From: Blastococcus aurantiacus
GTDB taxonomy: Bacteria > Actinomycetota > Actinomycetes > Mycobacteriales > Geodermatophilaceae
Direction of reading: 5' to 3'
Assembly: GCF_900102425.1 (NCBI RefSeq)
Contig: NZ_FNBT01000008.1
Span: 183,685-247,684 of the forward strand
Length of the DNA stretch: 64,000 bases
Of this stretch, positions 11,207-19,158 are shown one piece after another (within the stretch, counting starts at the first letter, position 1; every line of letters begins with the position of its first letter). Under the pieces are notes generated by a model that searched no databases, had not been told where the DNA came from, and saw nothing but the letters and a program-made list of their open reading frames with translations. Both the position numbers and the translations under genes were made by a program.

Positions 11207-12478
11207 TCAGACCGCCGGGGCCAGGCGGGTGAGGACGGCGACGGCGCGGTCCACTGCGTCGCCGTCCCGGCCGTCGGTCAGGTTGCCCATGAGGCGGAGC
11301 GCGGCGGCGACGAGCGCGGGCCGGGTGAGCCCGTGGGCGGTGGTGAACCGGACGACCTCCGGGCGGGCGAGCAGGGCGAGGAAGCCGATGCCCAGGCGGT
11401 GGTGCCGGCCGTAGGCGGCACGGAGCCGCTCGGGGTAGCGGCGCAGCACCGACTCGCGGGCCGGCCCCTCCGGCCGGGACAGGGCGTCGGCCGCCGTCTC
11501 CGCGGCCAGCCGGCCGGTCTCCAGGGCATAGCTGATGCCCTCGCCGTTGAAGGGGTTCACCGTACCCGCGGCGTCGCCGGCGAGCAGCAGGCCGCGGGTG
11601 TAGGCGGGCCCGCGGTTGAGCGCCATCGGCAGCCCGGCTCCGCGCAGCGGCGTGACGGCGTCCTCCTCGCCCAGGCCCTCCTCGGCCGGGAAGGTGTCCA
11701 GCCAGGCGCGCAGCACCGCGCGGTGGTCCGCCCCGGTCCCCCGCCGCGTGTCCAGCAGCCCGTAGCCGACGTTCGCGGTGCCGTCGCCCATGCCGAAGAT
11801 CCAGCCGTAACCCGGCATCGAGTCGCGGGAGGGGCCGGCCGCCGTCAGGTCGAAGGAGATGTCGAGGTAGTCGTCGGCCGCGCGGCGCGAGCGGACGTAG
11901 CGGCGGACGGCGACCCCCAGCGGGCGGTCCTCGCGTCGCACCAGGCCCAGAGCCTTGGCCAGCCGGCCGGAGAGTCCCTCCGCGGAGACGACGAGGGGCG
12001 CCCGCCACACCTGCGGCTCCTTGTCCGGCCCGGCCTGGGCGTGCACGCCGGCCACCCGCCCGGCGTCGTCGAGCAGGGGCTCGGTGACCGTGACTCCCGT
12101 GTGCACGCGCGCACCGGCCGCCTCCGCGTGGGCGGCCAGCCGGGCGTCGAGCTCGCTGCGCCGCAGGACGAGCGAGAAGTCCGGCCAGTGCTGCAGCCGC
12201 GGCCAGTCCACCTCGGTGACCACGCCCCCGCCGTGCACCCGGAGGCCCTTGTGCCGCACCCAGCCCGCCTGCGGCGAGGTGTCGATGCCGAGGTCCTGGA
12301 GCGCCTTCACGCCGCGCGGGGTGAGCCCGTCGCCGCACACCTTCTCGCGCGGGAAGTCCGCCTTCTCCAGCACGACGACCTCGCGCCCCGCCTGCCGGAG
12401 CCGCCATGCCGCCGCGGATCCGGCCGGGCCGGCGCCGACGACGATGACGTCGGCGCTCCGGTCGGTCGTCCCTGGCAC
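11207..12478 (-). CDS. menJ: Geranylgeranyl reductase family FAD-dependent oxidoreductase, probable menaquinone beta-reductase
   Basis: FAD flavoprotein of 423 residues. Seen: the N-terminal dinucleotide-binding motif DVIVVGAGPAGSAAAWRLRQAG, CGDGLTPRGVKAL near residue 55 and the FAD-contacting LLAGDAAGTVNPFNGEGISYALETG near residue 290. The family saturates isoprenoid chains; in mycobacteria MenJ (Rv0561c) reduces one double bond of menaquinone. Its place directly upstream of nuo and near the men genes fits that role, but the substrate is inference. I chose the GTG at 12478 because GAGGGGAG lies about 9 nt upstream; the in-frame GTG at 12520 would fall inside the Rex operator. Confidence 0.88.
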   Translation of the reverse strand: MPGTTDRSADVIVVGAGPAGSAAAWRLRQAGREVVVLEKADFPREKVCGDGLTPRGVKALQDLGIDTSPQAGWVRHKGLRVHGGGVVTEVDWPRLQHWPDFSLVLRRSELDARLAAHAEAAGARVHTGVTVTEPLLDDAGRVAGVHAQAGPDKEPQVWRAPLVVSAEGLSGRLAKALGLVRREDRPLGVAVRRYVRSRRAADDYLDISFDLTAAGPSRDSMPGYGWIFGMGDGTANVGYGLLDTRRGTGADHRAVLRAWLDTFPAEEGLGEEDAVTPLRGAGLPMALNRGPAYTRGLLLAGDAAGTVNPFNGEGISYALETGRLAAETAADALSRPEGPARESVLRRYPERLRAAYGRHHRLGIGFLALLARPEVVRFTTAHGLTRPALVAAALRLMGNLTDGRDGDAVDRAVAVLTRLAPAV

Positions 12479-12501
12479 GCGGTCCCACTCCCCTCGTCCG
12501 G

Positions 12502-12525
12502 ACTTTGTGAATTGATTCACAAAGT
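12502..12525. promoter_or_regulatory. Rex operator
   Basis: Perfect inverted repeat with 10-bp arms and a 4-bp centre; the core reads TTGTGAA-ttga-TTCACAA (12505-12522). This equals the actinobacterial Rex operator pattern (TTGTGAA, four bases, TTCACAA) known from Streptomyces. It lies about 10 nt downstream of the start site predicted from the -10 at 12539-12544, where a bound repressor would block transcription of menJ and probably nuo. Rex itself is encoded at 36876-37535. Confidence 0.85.
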
Positions 12526-12538
12526 GCCTCGGTTGCCC

Positions 12539-12544
12539 ACTCTA
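12539..12544 (-). promoter_or_regulatory. Predicted -10 of the menJ(-nuo) promoter
   Basis: TAGAGT on the minus strand, 60 bp upstream of the chosen menJ start and just upstream of the Rex operator. The expected -35 position has no strong match. The location relative to the operator is the main support. Confidence 0.5.
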
Positions 12545-12591
12545 GGCGGGGGTGTGACGAAGACGACAGCACCCCTGGACAGAGGGATGCA

Positions 12592-13251
12592 TCACAGTTC
12601 GGTCGCGGCCTCCCGGAGCACCCGGCGGACCTCGTCGTCGGACGTCTGGGCGAAGCTCCCGTAGGCGCCGCCGACCGCCCGCAGCGTCGCCGGCGCGAAG
12701 AGGCAGACCACCTCGTCGGCGAGGGCACTCAGCTCGCGGACCGCCGCCGGCGAGCCCACCGGCACCGCCACGACGGTGCGGGCGGGACGCCGTCCGGCCA
12801 GCACCTGCAGCGCGGCCCGGACGGTCGCGCCGGTCGCCAGGCCGTCGTCGACCAGTACGACGGTGCGGCCGGCCAGGTCCACCGGCGGGCGGTCGCCCCG
12901 GTAGGCGGCCTCGCGGCGGCGCAGCTCGACCAGCTCGCGGTCCCGCACCGCGGCGAAGGTGGCGTCGTCGATCCCGGCGGCGGTCAGGACGTGGTCGGTG
13001 CGCACCGTCTCGACCGCCTCACCGATCGCGGCCACGGCGCCCATGGCGAGCTCCGGCTGGCGGGGCAGCCCCAGCTTGCGGACCAGCAGGACCTCGAGCG
13101 GGGCGCCGAGCGCGGCGGCCACCCCGGCGGCGACGACCACACCGCCGCGCGGCAGGCCGAGCACGACGACGTCCCCGGGCACCGTCCCGGCCAGCCGGGC
13201 GCCCAGCGCCCGGCCCGCGTCGCGGCGGTCGGCGAACGCTGCCCGGCGCAC
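12592..13251 (-). CDS. Phosphoribosyltransferase family protein
   Basis: Type I PRTase fold, 219 residues. The PRPP-binding loop VVLVDDGLATGATVRAAL (around residues 125-142) and an N-terminal LGLPRGGVVVAAGVA segment match the stand-alone PRTases annotated as predicted phosphoribosyltransferases; the true substrate is unknown. The GTG start at 13251 gives the family-typical beginning (VRRAAFADRRDAGRALGARL) and lies 2 bp after the stop of a proline-rich microprotein gene, so the two are probably co-transcribed. The reading frame stays open upstream, but that part overlaps the microprotein gene. Confidence 0.85.
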   Translation of the reverse strand: MRRAAFADRRDAGRALGARLAGTVPGDVVVLGLPRGGVVVAAGVAAALGAPLEVLLVRKLGLPRQPELAMGAVAAIGEAVETVRTDHVLTAAGIDDATFAAVRDRELVELRRREAAYRGDRPPVDLAGRTVVLVDDGLATGATVRAALQVLAGRRPARTVVAVPVGSPAAVRELSALADEVVCLFAPATLRAVGGAYGSFAQTSDDEVRRVLREAATEL

Positions 13252-13253
13252 GG

Positions 13254-13397
13254 TCAGACCGGCTGCGGCCCCGTCGGCGGGGGCGCGATGGGGTCGCCCG
13301 GATCGGGCACCGGGTAGGGAGCCGGCTCCGGCGGGGCGATCGGGTCGGTCGGCGACGGGGACGGTGACGGCGGTTGCGGGGACGGCGGGCTCGTCAT
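13254..13397 (-). CDS. Proline-rich 47-residue microprotein
   Basis: Short gene of 47 codons encoding MTSPPSPQPPSPSPSPTDP and onward. It is about half proline, with two DPIAPP copies, one tyrosine, no cysteine and no hydrophobic helix. A TAGCGT hexamer ends 6 nt before the ATG (13404-13409), suggesting a leaderless mRNA. The stop lies 2 bp before the phosphoribosyltransferase start. Proline-rich microproteins of this style occur in actinobacteria, but I know of no function. It may be a real protein or a translated leader for the downstream gene. Confidence 0.6.
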   Translation of the reverse strand: MTSPPSPQPPSPSPSPTDPIAPPEPAPYPVPDPGDPIAPPPTGPQPV

Positions 13398-13403
13398 GGA
13401 CCG

Positions 13404-13409
13404 ACGCTA
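13404..13409 (-). promoter_or_regulatory. Candidate -10 for the microprotein-PRTase unit
   Basis: TAGCGT on the minus strand, 6 nt before the microprotein ATG. The upstream region (13410-13517) separates this unit from the plus-strand VOC gene and must hold both promoters. Confidence 0.45.
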
Positions 13410-13517
13410 GCGGAAGGACCCCCCTCCTCCCCACCCCCTCGCACGCTCGGGGCGGGCCCCTGGAGGGGCCGGAGAAGTGCCTTGCGCCGCACCCCTCCGG
13501 CGCGCAGCCTGAGGCGC

Positions 13518-14234
13518 ATGACCGGTCGGCTCGTGGCGCTGACCGTCGACGCGCTCGACCCCGAGCGCCTCGCGCGCTTCTGGGGCGGACTGCTCGGCTG
13601 GGAGGTCACCGACGACCCTCGCGGGGGCATCGCGCTGCTGCCGGCGGACGACACCGGGTTCTCGATCCGCTTCGCGCCGACCACGGAGCGGAAGTGCGTG
13701 CCGGACCAGATGCACCCTGACCTGACCAGCTCCTCCCCCGAGGACCAGCGGCGGACGGTGGCGCGCGCCCTCGAGCTGGGCGGCCGGCACATCGACATCG
13801 GCCAGCGACCGGAGGAGGGCCATGTGGTGCTGGCCGATCCCGAGGGCAACGAGTTCTGCGTCATCGAGCCGGGCAACCAGTTCCTCGCCGACTGCGGCTT
13901 CCTCGGCGCGCTGGCCTCCGACGGCTCCCAGGAGGTCGGCTGGTTCTGGAGCCGGGCCCTGGGCTGGCCGCTGGTCTGGGACCAGGACCAGGAGACCGCC
14001 ATCCGCTCGCCGCACGGCGGCCCGAAGATCACCTGGGGTGGATACCCGGCGAAGGAGAAGGCGCCGAAGAACCGGCTGCACTTCGACCTCGCACCCGACG
14101 GTGACCAGCAGGCGGAGGTCGACCGGCTCCTCGCCCTCGGCGCGACGCGGGTCGACATCGGCCAGGGCGACGTCCCCTGGGTGGTGCTGGCCGACCCCGA
14201 CGGCAACGAGTTCTGCGTGCTGGAGCGCGCGTAG
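13518..14234 (+). CDS. VOC (glyoxalase/bleomycin-resistance-like) family protein
   Basis: A 238-residue protein with two copies of the beta-alpha-beta-beta-beta VOC module. Each half ends in a near-identical strand, VVLADPEGNEFCVIEPG (around residue 115) and VVLADPDGNEFCVLERA (C terminus). The first half opens LVALTVDALDPERLARFWGGLLGWE. The Glu of each EFCV strand is the usual metal ligand, but the substrate cannot be read from sequence. Actinobacteria hold many such paralogues, often annotated as glyoxalase-like. It is convergent with ubiE; the stops are 1 bp apart. Confidence 0.88.
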   Translation: MTGRLVALTVDALDPERLARFWGGLLGWEVTDDPRGGIALLPADDTGFSIRFAPTTERKCVPDQMHPDLTSSSPEDQRRTVARALELGGRHIDIGQRPEEGHVVLADPEGNEFCVIEPGNQFLADCGFLGALASDGSQEVGWFWSRALGWPLVWDQDQETAIRSPHGGPKITWGGYPAKEKAPKNRLHFDLAPDGDQQAEVDRLLALGATRVDIGQGDVPWVVLADPDGNEFCVLERA

Positions 14235-14235
14235 C

Positions 14236-14958
14236 TCAGGCGGGACGGCGTCCCCGGTGCAGGGCGACGACGCCACCGGTGAGGTTCTGCCAGGCGACGT
14301 CGGACCAGCCGGCCTCCTGCAGCCGCCCGGCGAGGTCCGGCTGGCCGGGCCAGGCGCGGATCGACTCGGCCAGGTAGACGTAGGCCTCGGGGTTGCTGCT
14401 GACCGCCCGGGCGATCCGCGGCAGGGCCCGCATCAGGTACTCGAGGTAGACGGTGCGGAACGGCGCCCACGTCGGCCGGGAGAACTCGCAGACCACGAGC
14501 GTGCCACCGGGCCGGGTGACCCGCCGGAACTCCCGCAGCGCGGCGTCCGGATCGGCCACGTTGCGCAGGCCGAAGGAGATGACGACGCCGTCCACGCTCT
14601 CGTCCGCAAGCGGCAGGGCCATCGCGTCGCCGGCCACCTTCGGCACCGCGCGTGCGCCCCCGGCGCGCAGCATGCCCTGCGAGAAGTCGCAGGCGATGGC
14701 GCGCACCCCGTCCGAGGCGAGCTCCACGGTGGACACCGCCGTGCCGGCGGCGACGTCGAGCACCGTCTGCCCCGGCCGGGCGCCCAGCGCCTGCCGCGTC
14801 GCCCTCCGCCAGGAGGCGTCCAGCCCGCCCGAGAGCACCGTGTTCGTGACGTCGTAGCGCTTGGCGACGCGGTCGAACATCGCCGCGACCTCCGCCGGAC
14901 GCTTGTCCAGATCGGCCCGCAGACCGGCGGTGTGCTGGGTGTCTCGCCGGTCGACCAC
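14236..14958 (-). CDS. ubiE: Demethylmenaquinone methyltransferase
   Basis: SAM-dependent C-methyltransferase (UbiE/MenG) for the last ring step of menaquinone synthesis, 240 residues. Family motifs: [21 protein letters not shown], the SAM loop [15 protein letters not shown] and the C-terminal [14 protein letters not shown]. In a respiratory organism with a full men set, demethylmenaquinone is the natural substrate. GTG start 14958 is preceded by TAGCGT 7 nt upstream, so the mRNA may be leaderless. Divergent from menF with only 35 bp between starts. Confidence 0.95.
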   Translation of the reverse strand: MVDRRDTQHTAGLRADLDKRPAEVAAMFDRVAKRYDVTNTVLSGGLDASWRRATRQALGARPGQTVLDVAAGTAVSTVELASDGVRAIACDFSQGMLRAGGARAVPKVAGDAMALPLADESVDGVVISFGLRNVADPDAALREFRRVTRPGGTLVVCEFSRPTWAPFRTVYLEYLMRALPRIARAVSSNPEAYVYLAESIRAWPGQPDLAGRLQEAGWSDVAWQNLTGGVVALHRGRRPA

Positions 14959-14993
14959 GGTGGCGACGCTACAAGGCCTTCTACGCTGGAACC
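14959..14993. promoter_or_regulatory. Compact divergent promoter region, ubiE / menF
   Basis: 35 bp between two GTG starts. Minus strand: TAGCGT at 14966-14971, 7 nt from the ubiE start. Plus strand: TACGCT at 14982-14987, 6 nt from the menF start. The expected -35 of each promoter would fall at the other gene's start. No clear TTGACA is present. Confidence 0.55.
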
Positions 14994-16244
14994 GTGACGA
15001 CCGTTGCCCTGACCTCTCCGGCAGCGGCCGCGCGCACCGTCACGACCGTCCGCACCGAGGACGCCGGCGACCTGCTCGACCTCCTGCCGGAGGGCGCCGG
15101 GCTGTCGTGGGTGCGTCGCGGGGAGGGCCTGGTCGGCTGGGGCGAGGCGGCGCGCCTGGAGGTCACCGGCCCCTCCGCGCTCGCCGACGCCGCCGCCTGG
15201 TGGGAGCGGTACACCGCCGGGCTGGACGTCGCCGACGACCTCGGGATCCCCGGTTCGGGTCCGGTGCTGTTCGGCAGCATCGCCTTCGACCCGGTGGCCG
15301 GGACGTCGGTGTTCGTCGTCCCCCAGGTCGTGGTGGGCCGGCGGGACGGCGTCGGCTGGATCACCACGGTCGGCGCCGGCGTGCCTCCCGAGCTGGGGCG
15401 TCCCCCCGCTCCGGTCGACGGACCCGCCCCCCGGCTGCGCTACGCCGACGGTGCCCTCGATCCGGCCACCTGGTGCGCCGCCGTCGCCACGGCCGTGGCC
15501 CGGATCGACGCCGGCGAACTCGACAAGGTGGTGCTCGCCCGCGACCTGCTCGTCTCCGCCGAGCCCGCCCTCGACCCCCGTCGGCTGCTGCGCCGGCTGG
15601 CCGCGCGCTTCCCCGACTGCTGGACCTTCGCCGTCGACGGGCTGCTCGGGGCCACCCCGGAGCTGCTGCTGCGGCGGACCGGGCGGCAGCTGTCCTCCCG
15701 CGTCCTGGCCGGGACGGCGGCGCGCGGGGCCGGCGCCGAGGACGACCGCCTGGCCGCGGCGCTGCTCGATTCGGCGAAGGACCGTGCGGAGCACGCCTGG
15801 GCCGTCGACTCCCTGGTGGACGCGCTCGCGCCCTACTGCAGCCGGCTCACCGCTCCCGCCGAGCCCGAACTCCTCACGCTGGCCAACGTGCGGCACCTGG
15901 CCTCCGACGTCACCGGCACCCAGCGAGGATCGGCCGGCCTGCTGGAGCTGGTCGGCGCGGTGCACCCGACCGCGGCGGTGTGCGGGACGCCCACGGCCGA
16001 CGCCGCCGCGCTGATCGGCGAGCTCGAGGGCATGGACCGCGGCCGCTACGCCGGACCGGTCGGCTGGATCGACTCCCGGGGCGACGGCGAGTTCGGGCTG
16101 GCGCTGCGCTGCGCCGAGCTCACCCCCGACGGCGGCGCCCGGCTGTTCGCCGGCTGCGGCATCGTGGCCGGCTCCGAGCCCGCCGCGGAGCTGGCCGAGA
16201 CCCAGGCGAAGTTCGCCGCCTTCCAGAACGCGCTCGAGGGCTAG
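14994..16244 (+). CDS. menF: Isochorismate synthase
   Basis: Chorismate-binding enzyme of 416 residues that converts chorismate to isochorismate, the first committed menaquinone step. Seen: DKVVLARDL (catalytic Lys region), the [10 protein letters not shown] box, [11 protein letters not shown] and [13 protein letters not shown] near the C terminus. An entC-type siderophore role is possible in principle, but the divergent ubiE and nearby menD, menC, menE and menA favour menaquinone. The GTG start is read from the TACGCT hexamer 6 nt upstream; there is no room for a ribosome-binding site. Confidence 0.93.
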   Translation: MTTVALTSPAAAARTVTTVRTEDAGDLLDLLPEGAGLSWVRRGEGLVGWGEAARLEVTGPSALADAAAWWERYTAGLDVADDLGIPGSGPVLFGSIAFDPVAGTSVFVVPQVVVGRRDGVGWITTVGAGVPPELGRPPAPVDGPAPRLRYADGALDPATWCAAVATAVARIDAGELDKVVLARDLLVSAEPALDPRRLLRRLAARFPDCWTFAVDGLLGATPELLLRRTGRQLSSRVLAGTAARGAGAEDDRLAAALLDSAKDRAEHAWAVDSLVDALAPYCSRLTAPAEPELLTLANVRHLASDVTGTQRGSAGLLELVGAVHPTAAVCGTPTADAAALIGELEGMDRGRYAGPVGWIDSRGDGEFGLALRCAELTPDGGARLFAGCGIVAGSEPAAELAETQAKFAAFQNALEG

Positions 16245-16250
16245 GGCGGA

Positions 16251-17246
16251 TCAGCCCGACCCGGTGAAGGCGACGTCGCTGATCGTCGTGAAGTCCCGGA
16301 TCGCGCCGTCGTTGCCCGTGCCGGCGATCTCCAGCACCACCCGCGTCGTCGACACGGGTCCGCCCAGCCGGGCCACGGCCATCGCCCGGCCGGGCGCCGG
16401 GACGTCCTGCCGGTGGACCACGCCGGTGTCGAAGCCCCACGTCACCGCGGTGACCGTCCGGTTCTCGCCGAACCGGTCCGTGCCGTCGACCGGGTCGGTC
16501 TTGTCGTAGCCCGGGACGAGAGCCACCGACGCGAGGACGACCGGGCGGCCGAAGTCGTAGACCAGGCGCTGGCCGACGGCGGAGCCCGCGCAGCGCCAGG
16601 CGGTCCCGCCGACCCCGTCCAGCGTGTTCATCGCGTCGTAGCTGACCGGCGCACCGGCGGCGTCCACCCCCGACGGGGCCTGGCAGGTGGCGCTGACCGA
16701 CACGGGCAGGAGCGGGCCGACGGCTGGCGGGGGCACAGATGCGGGTGGTGGCACGGGCGCGGGCGGCGCAGCGGTCACGGGCGGCGGCACGGGCACGGTG
16801 GGGGCCGGGGCGACGTCCTGGTCCCCGACGTCCGCGAGGCCGGGGGCGGGGGCCGGCCCGGCGTCGGCGGCCGGGTCGGGGGTGCCGGAGCCGTCCTGCG
16901 CCACAGTCGGGCCGTCGTCGGCGACCAGCAGGCGGTCGCCGACCAGGTAGCCGCCGCCGACGACGAGCAGGCCGGCGCACGCGAGCGCAGCCACCACCAG
17001 CGGCCGGCGGTCGGGCGCGCGGCTCGCGTGCCGGGGCCCGACCTCCTCGTGCACCGCGGGCGCGATCTCCACCTCCGGCGCGACGTACGCGGACGGCCAG
17101 GCCGCCGGTGGCACCGGGTACACGAAGACGGGCTCCGCGACCGTGCCCCGCTCCGAGTACACCGCCGGCTGCAGGTTGGCACCGCACGCGATGCAGAAGC
17201 GCTGACCGGTCCCGGCCTGCACCCCGCAGGCACCGCAGAACCTCAT
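16251..17246 (-). CDS. Zinc-ribbon membrane protein with NADase-type glycan-binding (discoidin-like) domain
   Basis: 331 residues. N terminus: a zinc ribbon CGACG ... CIACG in the first 25 residues. Then a proline-rich linker, one transmembrane helix (about residues 80-102, LVVAALACAGLLVVGGGYLVG), a long Pro/Ala/Val linker and a C-terminal beta-sandwich (about 190-331) with NTLDGVGGTAWRC, PGYDKTDPVDGTDRFGENRTV and a closing TTISDVAFTG. That pattern matches the discoidin-like domain annotated as NADase-type glycan-binding. Predicted topology: ribbon in the cytoplasm, sandwich outside. Downstream of a second zinc-ribbon membrane protein, 36 bp apart. Function unknown. Confidence 0.8.
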   Translation of the reverse strand: MRFCGACGVQAGTGQRFCIACGANLQPAVYSERGTVAEPVFVYPVPPAAWPSAYVAPEVEIAPAVHEEVGPRHASRAPDRRPLVVAALACAGLLVVGGGYLVGDRLLVADDGPTVAQDGSGTPDPAADAGPAPAPGLADVGDQDVAPAPTVPVPPPVTAAPPAPVPPPASVPPPAVGPLLPVSVSATCQAPSGVDAAGAPVSYDAMNTLDGVGGTAWRCAGSAVGQRLVYDFGRPVVLASVALVPGYDKTDPVDGTDRFGENRTVTAVTWGFDTGVVHRQDVPAPGRAMAVARLGGPVSTTRVVLEIAGTGNDGAIRDFTTISDVAFTGSG

Positions 17247-17282
17247 GCCGCGTCGCCCTCCTCGCGACTCATCGGATCACTC

Positions 17283-19055
17283 CTACTGGCTGGGCGGTGG
17301 GACAGGGGGGAGCGGCTGCTGCTGCGGGTAGGGCGGCTGCTCGTGCGGCTGCGGCGCGTACGGCTGCGGCGCGTACGGCTGCGGCGCGTACGGCTGCGGC
17401 GCGTACGTCTGCGGCGCGTACGGCTGCGGCTGCGGCTGCGGCTGCTGGTAGGGCGGCGCCGCGAACTGCTGGGTGGGCTGCTGACCGCCCGGCTGCTGCC
17501 ATCCCTGCCCGCCCGCGCCCGGCGCCGGGCGGGGCGCCGCGACGCCGAAGCGGCCACGGAGCCGGGTGACCAGCGAGCTGGAGATCCGCGTCGCGAGCAC
17601 GGGGCCGAGCAGCCCGGCGACCAGACCCCAGAGGCCGAGGGCGACCGCGGCGATGAGCGGGTTGAAGGTGGCGGAGGCGTCCGCCGTGCCGCCGAACACC
17701 GACACCCCGCCCGAGAACTCCGTGGAGACACGCAGCAGCAGCGCCGCGGCGAAGGCCACGACCGCCAGCGCCCCGGCGAACCGGAACCCCTCGCGCCGCG
17801 CGTCCACGACCGAGTTCTGGCGAACCGTGAGCACCGTCGCCACCGCCACCAGGACGAGCAGCAGGACGACCGGCGCCAGCCAGACCCACGCGCTCTCGTC
17901 GGTGAAGGTGAACAGGTCGACGCCCTCCGAGGCGCCGGCACCGAGCCCGGCGCCCGCGAAGCCGGCGTCGGTGCCCAGCGGGACGCCCGCCGACCACAGG
18001 ACGCTGGCGAGCGCGCCGTTGCCGCCGCCCAGCACGAGCACGCCGAGCTGCGCGACCCGCTCGTCGTACTGGACGAGGCTGTAGATCAGGAAGGCGAGGA
18101 CGCCGAGCAGGCCCGCCGCGAAGACGGCCAGAGCGCCCAGCAGCGGGACCACCACCTGCGCCCGGACGGCGGCGAGCCGGGTGGGCAGGCCGCCGCGGGT
18201 CTGCCGGGAGAACAGCCAGACGAGGCCGAGCGTCGCGACGGCGAACAGCACCGCGCCGGTCAGCGTCGACCACACCGACACCCCGACCCGGCCGATGGTG
18301 CCGAACGTGTCGTCGGACTCGTCGATGCGGTGCCGGGTCAGCAGGGCCAGCGGCAGGAACAGGACCGTGAACACCAGCGCCGTGCGTGCGCCCTGGAGGA
18401 GCACGTCGCGGCCGCGGTGCACGCCCCGGGCGCGCAGCGACCGGATGAACAGCCAGGCCAGCAGCGTCAGGCCGGTGAGCGTGAGGGTGAGCGGCAGCAG
18501 GCCGACGCTGCCGGAGCCGCTGACGACCCCGCCGCCGAAGAACTCCTCGCCGCCGCTGTCGAAGAACTCGTCGCCGCTGAAGATGTCGGCGGAGGTCTCG
18601 ACGAAGACGTCCCCGCCGACGGCCGTGCACACCGCACCCGCGGTGAGGGCCACGACCTCGCGGAACCCGAGTTCGCCGGCGGCGAGGAGCAGCACGCCGA
18701 CCAGGCCGAGGGCGAGCATGGCCAGCACGGAGAACCCGGCGGCCTTGACCGCGCCGCGCCAGTCCCCGCCGAGCAGGGCGTCGATCGCGCCACGGCCCGC
18801 CGCTCCGCCGCTCTGGGGCGCCGCCGAGCCCCACGGCGTACCGCCCTGCGCCGTCGCGCCGTACGGGACGCCGGTCTGCGGCCCGCCGTAGGGAGCACCG
18901 GGCTGCTGCGGGTGAGGAGCACCCTGGGACTGCGCGTAGGGCGCGGCCGGCGCCTGCCCACCCTGCGCCGGCGCCACCGGGTGGCCGCAGGCAGCACAGA
19001 TGGCGGTGTCGGGTCCGACCGGAGCCGCGCAGGTCGCGCAGAAGCGTGCCGTCAT
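17283..19055 (-). CDS. Zinc-ribbon polytopic membrane protein with PYAPQ repeat tail
   Basis: 590 residues. Begins MTARFCATCAAPVGPDTAICAACGHPV, a four-Cys zinc ribbon. A Pro/Gln/Gly linker follows, then about nine hydrophobic segments between residues ~105 and ~500, and a cytoplasmic tail rich in Pro, Gln and Tyr with repeated PYAPQ units ending LPPVPPPSQ. No catalytic motif is recognised. It shares the ribbon-linker-membrane design of the downstream gene, so the two probably act together. GGGGAGAG precedes the ATG at 19055, and a TAGGGT -10 lies at 19101-19106. Confidence 0.78.
   Translation of the reverse strand: MTARFCATCAAPVGPDTAICAACGHPVAPAQGGQAPAAPYAQSQGAPHPQQPGAPYGGPQTGVPYGATAQGGTPWGSAAPQSGGAAGRGAIDALLGGDWRGAVKAAGFSVLAMLALGLVGVLLLAAGELGFREVVALTAGAVCTAVGGDVFVETSADIFSGDEFFDSGGEEFFGGGVVSGSGSVGLLPLTLTLTGLTLLAWLFIRSLRARGVHRGRDVLLQGARTALVFTVLFLPLALLTRHRIDESDDTFGTIGRVGVSVWSTLTGAVLFAVATLGLVWLFSRQTRGGLPTRLAAVRAQVVVPLLGALAVFAAGLLGVLAFLIYSLVQYDERVAQLGVLVLGGGNGALASVLWSAGVPLGTDAGFAGAGLGAGASEGVDLFTFTDESAWVWLAPVVLLLVLVAVATVLTVRQNSVVDARREGFRFAGALAVVAFAAALLLRVSTEFSGGVSVFGGTADASATFNPLIAAVALGLWGLVAGLLGPVLATRISSSLVTRLRGRFGVAAPRPAPGAGGQGWQQPGGQQPTQQFAAPPYQQPQPQPQPYAPQTYAPQPYAPQPYAPQPYAPQPHEQPPYPQQQPLPPVPPPSQ
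17346..17420. repeat. 15-bp tandem repeat coding PYAPQ
   Basis: Five head-to-tail copies of CGGCTGCGGCGCGTA; copies 1-4 are identical and copy 5 has one change. Degenerate CGGCTG units follow to about 17450. On the coding (minus) strand each unit gives TAC-GCG-CCG-CAG-CCG. Copy number is likely to vary between strains by slippage without breaking the frame. Confidence 0.9.
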
Positions 19056-19100
19056 GTGTTCTCTCCCCAGAAGTGACGGCGCGCGCCGTGCCCGCGCGAC

Positions 19101-19106
19101 ACCCTA
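19101..19106 (-). promoter_or_regulatory. Predicted -10 for the zinc-ribbon gene pair
   Basis: TAGGGT on the minus strand about 46 bp upstream of the ATG at 19055, with a purine-rich ribosome-binding site just before that ATG. Located in the ~100-bp gap after menD. Confidence 0.45.
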
Positions 19107-19158
19107 GGGGTCACCGCGGTCCGATCCGCTCCTCCCTGTGGACGGCGGCGCGGCGCAG

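Noticed and set aside
17243..17272. Nine-codon frame overlapping the ATG at 17246
   Set aside because: Contains the ribosome-binding site GAGGAGGG of the downstream gene; most likely just the leader, not a peptide gene.
17346..17450. Possible CRISPR or minisatellite
   Set aside because: 15-bp units without spacers, in frame inside a coding sequence; a protein repeat, not CRISPR.
16413..19076. Long plus-strand open frame across the zinc-ribbon genes
   Set aside because: Antisense to two well-formed proteins; contains runs such as VRLRR that come from the 15-bp repeat, and no start signal or domain.
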